DNA of 7,845 nucleotides from Gammaproteobacteria bacterium. GTDB taxonomy: Bacteria > Pseudomonadota > Gammaproteobacteria > Pseudomonadales > Pseudomonadaceae. The stretch is from positions 1 through 7,845 of the forward strand of contig JAAZCO010000293.1 in NCBI GenBank assembly GCA_012513235.1, read 5' to 3'. Of the stretch, positions 5,804 through 7,845 are shown piece by piece; position 1 is the stretch's first letter; each line of letters begins with the position of its first letter. The notes below the pieces were generated by a model. That model searched no databases. It was not told where the DNA came from and saw only the letters and a program-made list of their open reading frames with translations. The translations under genes were made by a program, and so were the position numbers.

Positions 5804-5833
5804 AAAAAACCCCAGCTAGTCTGGGGTTTTTTT
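5804..5833. terminator. Intrinsic terminator after oprF, probably bidirectional
   Basis: CCCCAG (5810-5815) pairs with CTGGGG (5821-5826) around a 5-base loop. A run of A precedes it (5804-5809) and a run of seven T follows (5827-5833). It starts 12 bases after the oprF stop. The A-run gives a T-run on the other strand, so it can also stop transcripts arriving from the converging cysI-DUF934 unit. Confidence 0.93.
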
Positions 5834-5983
5834 ATGCCTGTTATGTGTACAAGTCAAAGCTATGCAATAGATAAGATAGCCAAGCATCCAGCACAGATTA
5901 AAACGCAGTTGAATAGAGCGAGAAGATGCTGAGTGTTGTTGCGATTATGCAACGCAGAGTATGGAGTTTTGATAATCAGGCTG

Positions 5984-6028
5984 AGTTTAAAGCACAACGC
6001 AGTCATTATGACTGCGCGTGTTTAAACT
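5984..6028. repeat. Long imperfect inverted repeat between oprF and the DUF934 gene
   Basis: AGTTTAAA (5984-5991) pairs with TTTAAACT (6021-6028), CAC (5993-5995) with GTG (6018-6020), and CGCAGTCA (5998-6005) with TGACTGCG (6009-6016) around the loop TTA. G5992 is a single-base bulge and AA/C an internal loop, giving 19 base pairs in total. It begins 23 bases downstream of the DUF934 stop on the - strand. It may therefore be that operon's transcript end, but no good T-run follows on that strand. Confidence 0.5.
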
Positions 6029-6050
6029 GAGTGATATGGCTGAGTCGTTG

Positions 6051-6548
6051 CTAGGCTGAGCGACGACGGTAGAGCGGTAGGCTTTGGTCATATGCGGCTT
6101 GGTAGGTCACCGAAAGCTCGGTGAGGCTCTTCAGCGCATCAGTAGGGCAGCGATCAGCGCGGATCACATAAGCATCAAAACCGCAGCGCCGCATAAAGAA
6201 CAGTTGGTCACGTAACACATCACCAATGGCTCGTACTTCGCCGCGGTAGGCATAACGCTCACGCAGTAAGCGTGCGCTACTGAAATGGCGGCCATCGTTA
6301 CAGCCAGGGAAATTCAGGGCCACTACATCAAAATGTGACAGATCTTCGCTGATATCTTCAACTGCTTGACCTGCTTCCAGCCAAATACCCAGTTGTGCTA
6401 ATGCTTGCAGTTCGCTTTTATGCGCTTGCCATAGTGCCAGTGTAATAATGGGCTGTGCAGTGTTTAAAGCCTGAGCTAACTCGGCATCAGCCTCTAGCAA
6501 GGTCCAGTGGTCTTCAATCACTTGATTGTGTTTAATGATTGTTTGCAT
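6051..6548 (-). CDS. DUF934 protein, sulfite-reductase-linked, function unproven
   Basis: A 165-aa soluble protein of the DUF934 family, almost always found next to cysI and therefore tied to assimilatory sulfate reduction. No activity has been shown to my knowledge. The family core is LNFPGCNDGRHFSSARLLRERYAYRGEVRAIGDVLRDQLFFMRRCGFDAYVIR (about 78-130). Two cysteines, C83 and C122, lie in or near conserved stretches. The C-terminus is basic (YRRRSA). The start is ATG 6548-6546 (MQTIIKHNQ), because AAGGAG stands seven bases upstream. The frame runs further upstream, but that extension lies inside cysI and does not look like family sequence. The gene overlaps the cysI end by 17 bases and its ribosome site is within cysI, which indicates coupled translation. 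The gene pair equals PA1838-PA1837 of P. aeruginosa. Confidence 0.9.
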   Translation of the reverse strand: MQTIIKHNQVIEDHWTLLEADAELAQALNTAQPIITLALWQAHKSELQALAQLGIWLEAGQAVEDISEDLSHFDVVALNFPGCNDGRHFSSARLLRERYAYRGEVRAIGDVLRDQLFFMRRCGFDAYVIRADRCPTDALKSLTELSVTYQAAYDQSLPLYRRRSA

Positions 6549-7845
6549 AGACGCGCTCCTTGAATTTGTCGATGCCAATGCGTTGGTAGGTATCAATAAA
6601 GTGCTCTTCAGCAGTCCGGTTTTCGATATATACATCGATCAGCTTGCTGACCACATCAGGCATCACATCTTGCGCAAATGAAGGGCCAAGAATCTTGCCA
6701 AGGGTTGCCGCGCGGCCGCTGTTACCACCTAAAGACACTTGGTAGAACTCAGCGCCTTTCTTATCCACACCTAAAATACCGATATGACCAACATGGTGAT
6801 GACCACAGGCGTTCATGCAGCCAGAAATGTTCAAATCTAGATCGCCAATATCAAATAAATAATCCAGATTCTCAAAGCGTTCTTGGATTGCTTCAGCCAC
6901 AGGAATAGATTTGGCGTTGGCTAAGTTACAAAAGTCGCCGCCGGGGCAGCAAATAATGTCGGTCAATAAGCCAATATTAGGGGTGGCGAAACCGTTATCA
7001 CGTAAGGTTTGCCACAGCTCAAAGAGCTTGCTCTGCTCAACATCAGCTAGCACTATATTCTGCTCATGGGTGTTGCGCACTTCGGAAAAACTATAGGTAT
7101 CAGCTAAATCAGCGATCAACTCCAGTTGCTGATCAGTCACGTCACCTGGGGCAATACCGGTTTTCTTCAACGATAAAGTGACTGCTGCGTAGCCTGGTTG
7201 CTTATGGCTGACGACGTTACGGCTACGCCAGCGCGCAAAGCCAGGATGTTCGGCATCTAGTGCTGCTAGGGCTGACTCTTGATCTTCTAAAGTTAAGTAC
7301 GCTGGATCAGTAAAGTGTGTAGAAACACGCTGTACTTCTTCTTCGGTCAAGGTGATTGGGCCGTCTTTTAAATGCGCCCATTCTTCGGCAACACGTTCAG
7401 CAAAGACTGCAGGTGTCAGCGCTTTAACTAAGATCTTAATCCGGGCTTTAAATTTATTGTCACGACGACCAAAGCGGTTATAAACGCGTAATGTGGCTTC
7501 TAAATAGCTGAGTAAGTGCTGCCAAGGTAGAAACTCATTGATGCAGCTGCCGACAATTGGGGTGCGACCTAAGCCGCCGCCGACCAATACGCGAAAGCCT
7601 AATTCGCCAGCCTCATTGTGCACAGCTTCCAAGCCAATATCGTGCACTTCAATCGCTGCGCGGTCGTGGGCACAGCCATTGACGGCAATTTTAAATTTAC
7701 GTGGTAAGCGGGCAAACTCAGGGTGGAAGGTTGACCACTGACGGCTCAGTTCGCACCAAGGCCGCGGATCAACACGCTCATCACGGGCAACGCCAGCAAA
7801 TTGGTCAGTAGTGGTGTTGCGAATACAGTTGCCACTGGTTTGGAT
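6532..7845 (-). CDS. cysI: Sulfite reductase hemoprotein CysI, C-terminal part (5' end outside window)
   Basis: The frame is open from the window edge (7845) to a TAA at 6534-6532, giving 437 residues. It begins QTSGNCIRNTTTDQFAGVARDE after one partial-context residue, so roughly the first fifth of a protein of about 550 aa is missing. CysI reduces sulfite to sulfide using siroheme and a 4Fe-4S cluster. Fragment residues 1-120 carry the first siroheme-domain half (KFKIAVNGCAHDRAAIEVHDIGLE, GGLGRTP). Residues about 216-268 form the ferredoxin-like half (GYAAVTLSLKKTGI, NTHEQNIVLADV). The second siroheme half holds the cluster cysteines: C-X5-C in CCPGGDFC (C300, C306) and C-X3-C in GCMNACGHHHVG (C343, C347). 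An in-frame GTG at 7647-7645 is internal, not a start. All four ligands are intact, so the part seen looks functional. The promoter is outside the window. Confidence 0.95.
   Translation of the reverse strand: MQTSGNCIRNTTTDQFAGVARDERVDPRPWCELSRQWSTFHPEFARLPRKFKIAVNGCAHDRAAIEVHDIGLEAVHNEAGELGFRVLVGGGLGRTPIVGSCINEFLPWQHLLSYLEATLRVYNRFGRRDNKFKARIKILVKALTPAVFAERVAEEWAHLKDGPITLTEEEVQRVSTHFTDPAYLTLEDQESALAALDAEHPGFARWRSRNVVSHKQPGYAAVTLSLKKTGIAPGDVTDQQLELIADLADTYSFSEVRNTHEQNIVLADVEQSKLFELWQTLRDNGFATPNIGLLTDIICCPGGDFCNLANAKSIPVAEAIQERFENLDYLFDIGDLDLNISGCMNACGHHHVGHIGILGVDKKGAEFYQVSLGGNSGRAATLGKILGPSFAQDVMPDVVSKLIDVYIENRTAEEHFIDTYQRIGIDKFKERVYANNH

Noticed and set aside
6549..6635. 29-residue N-terminal extension of the DUF934 protein
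   Set aside because: This stretch is cysI coding sequence in another frame; the ATG at 6548-6546 has a strong AAGGAG ribosome site and starts family-like sequence.
1..7845. A new defence, mobile or secondary-metabolite system
   Set aside because: All genes belong to recognised conserved families. I saw no transposase, integrase, toxin-antitoxin pair, CRISPR-like repeat array, tRNA or att-like direct repeats.

Overview
The window looks like chromosome from a member of the Pseudomonadaceae. The gene order rraA-cmaX-crfX-cmpX-sigX-oprF is the envelope-stress cluster known from Pseudomonas aeruginosa, and the OprF, SigX, CysI and RraA proteins match my memory of the Pseudomonas versions closely. 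Base composition appears clearly less GC-rich than in classical Pseudomonas (judged by eye, not computed). That would suit a low-GC lineage of the family, but I cannot name a genus.

Layout. Positions 2-229 hold the 3' end of nlpD (amidase activator). After an 84-base gap with a hairpin comes rpoS (323-1291), a divergent general-stress sigma factor with a basic N-terminus. A 126-base gap carries a GC-rich stem-loop and a plausible promoter. Then come rraA (1418-1903), cmaX (CorA/ZntB-like transporter, 1917-2924), crfX (2982-3227), cmpX (MscS-like channel, 3230-4054), sigX (ECF sigma factor, TTG start, 4132-4719) and oprF (major outer-membrane porin, 4796-5791). All of these are on the + strand, and a strong intrinsic terminator at 5804-5833 closes the block. 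The gap 5834-6050 has no gene but contains a long imperfect inverted repeat. On the - strand, converging on oprF, lie a DUF934 gene (6051-6548) and cysI (sulfite reductase hemoprotein, 6532 to beyond the window end), which overlap by 17 bases.

How the genes fit together. nlpD-rpoS couples septal cell-wall hydrolysis to the general stress regulator, as in most gammaproteobacteria. In P. aeruginosa, SigX responds to membrane and cell-wall stress and drives oprF. CmpX and CmaX are membrane proteins from the same cluster, and OprF anchors the outer membrane to peptidoglycan. cysI-DUF934 is a separate sulfate-assimilation unit.

No mobile element, CRISPR array, tRNA, rRNA or clear new multi-gene system is visible. 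The points most worth a second look are: the junction of the rpoS and sigX loci without an rsmZ-like RNA; the basic N-terminus and altered region 2.4/3.0 motif of RpoS; a cysteine-free OprF linker; a perfect 16-bp palindrome before oprF; the SigX start region; and the inverted repeat at 5984-6028.
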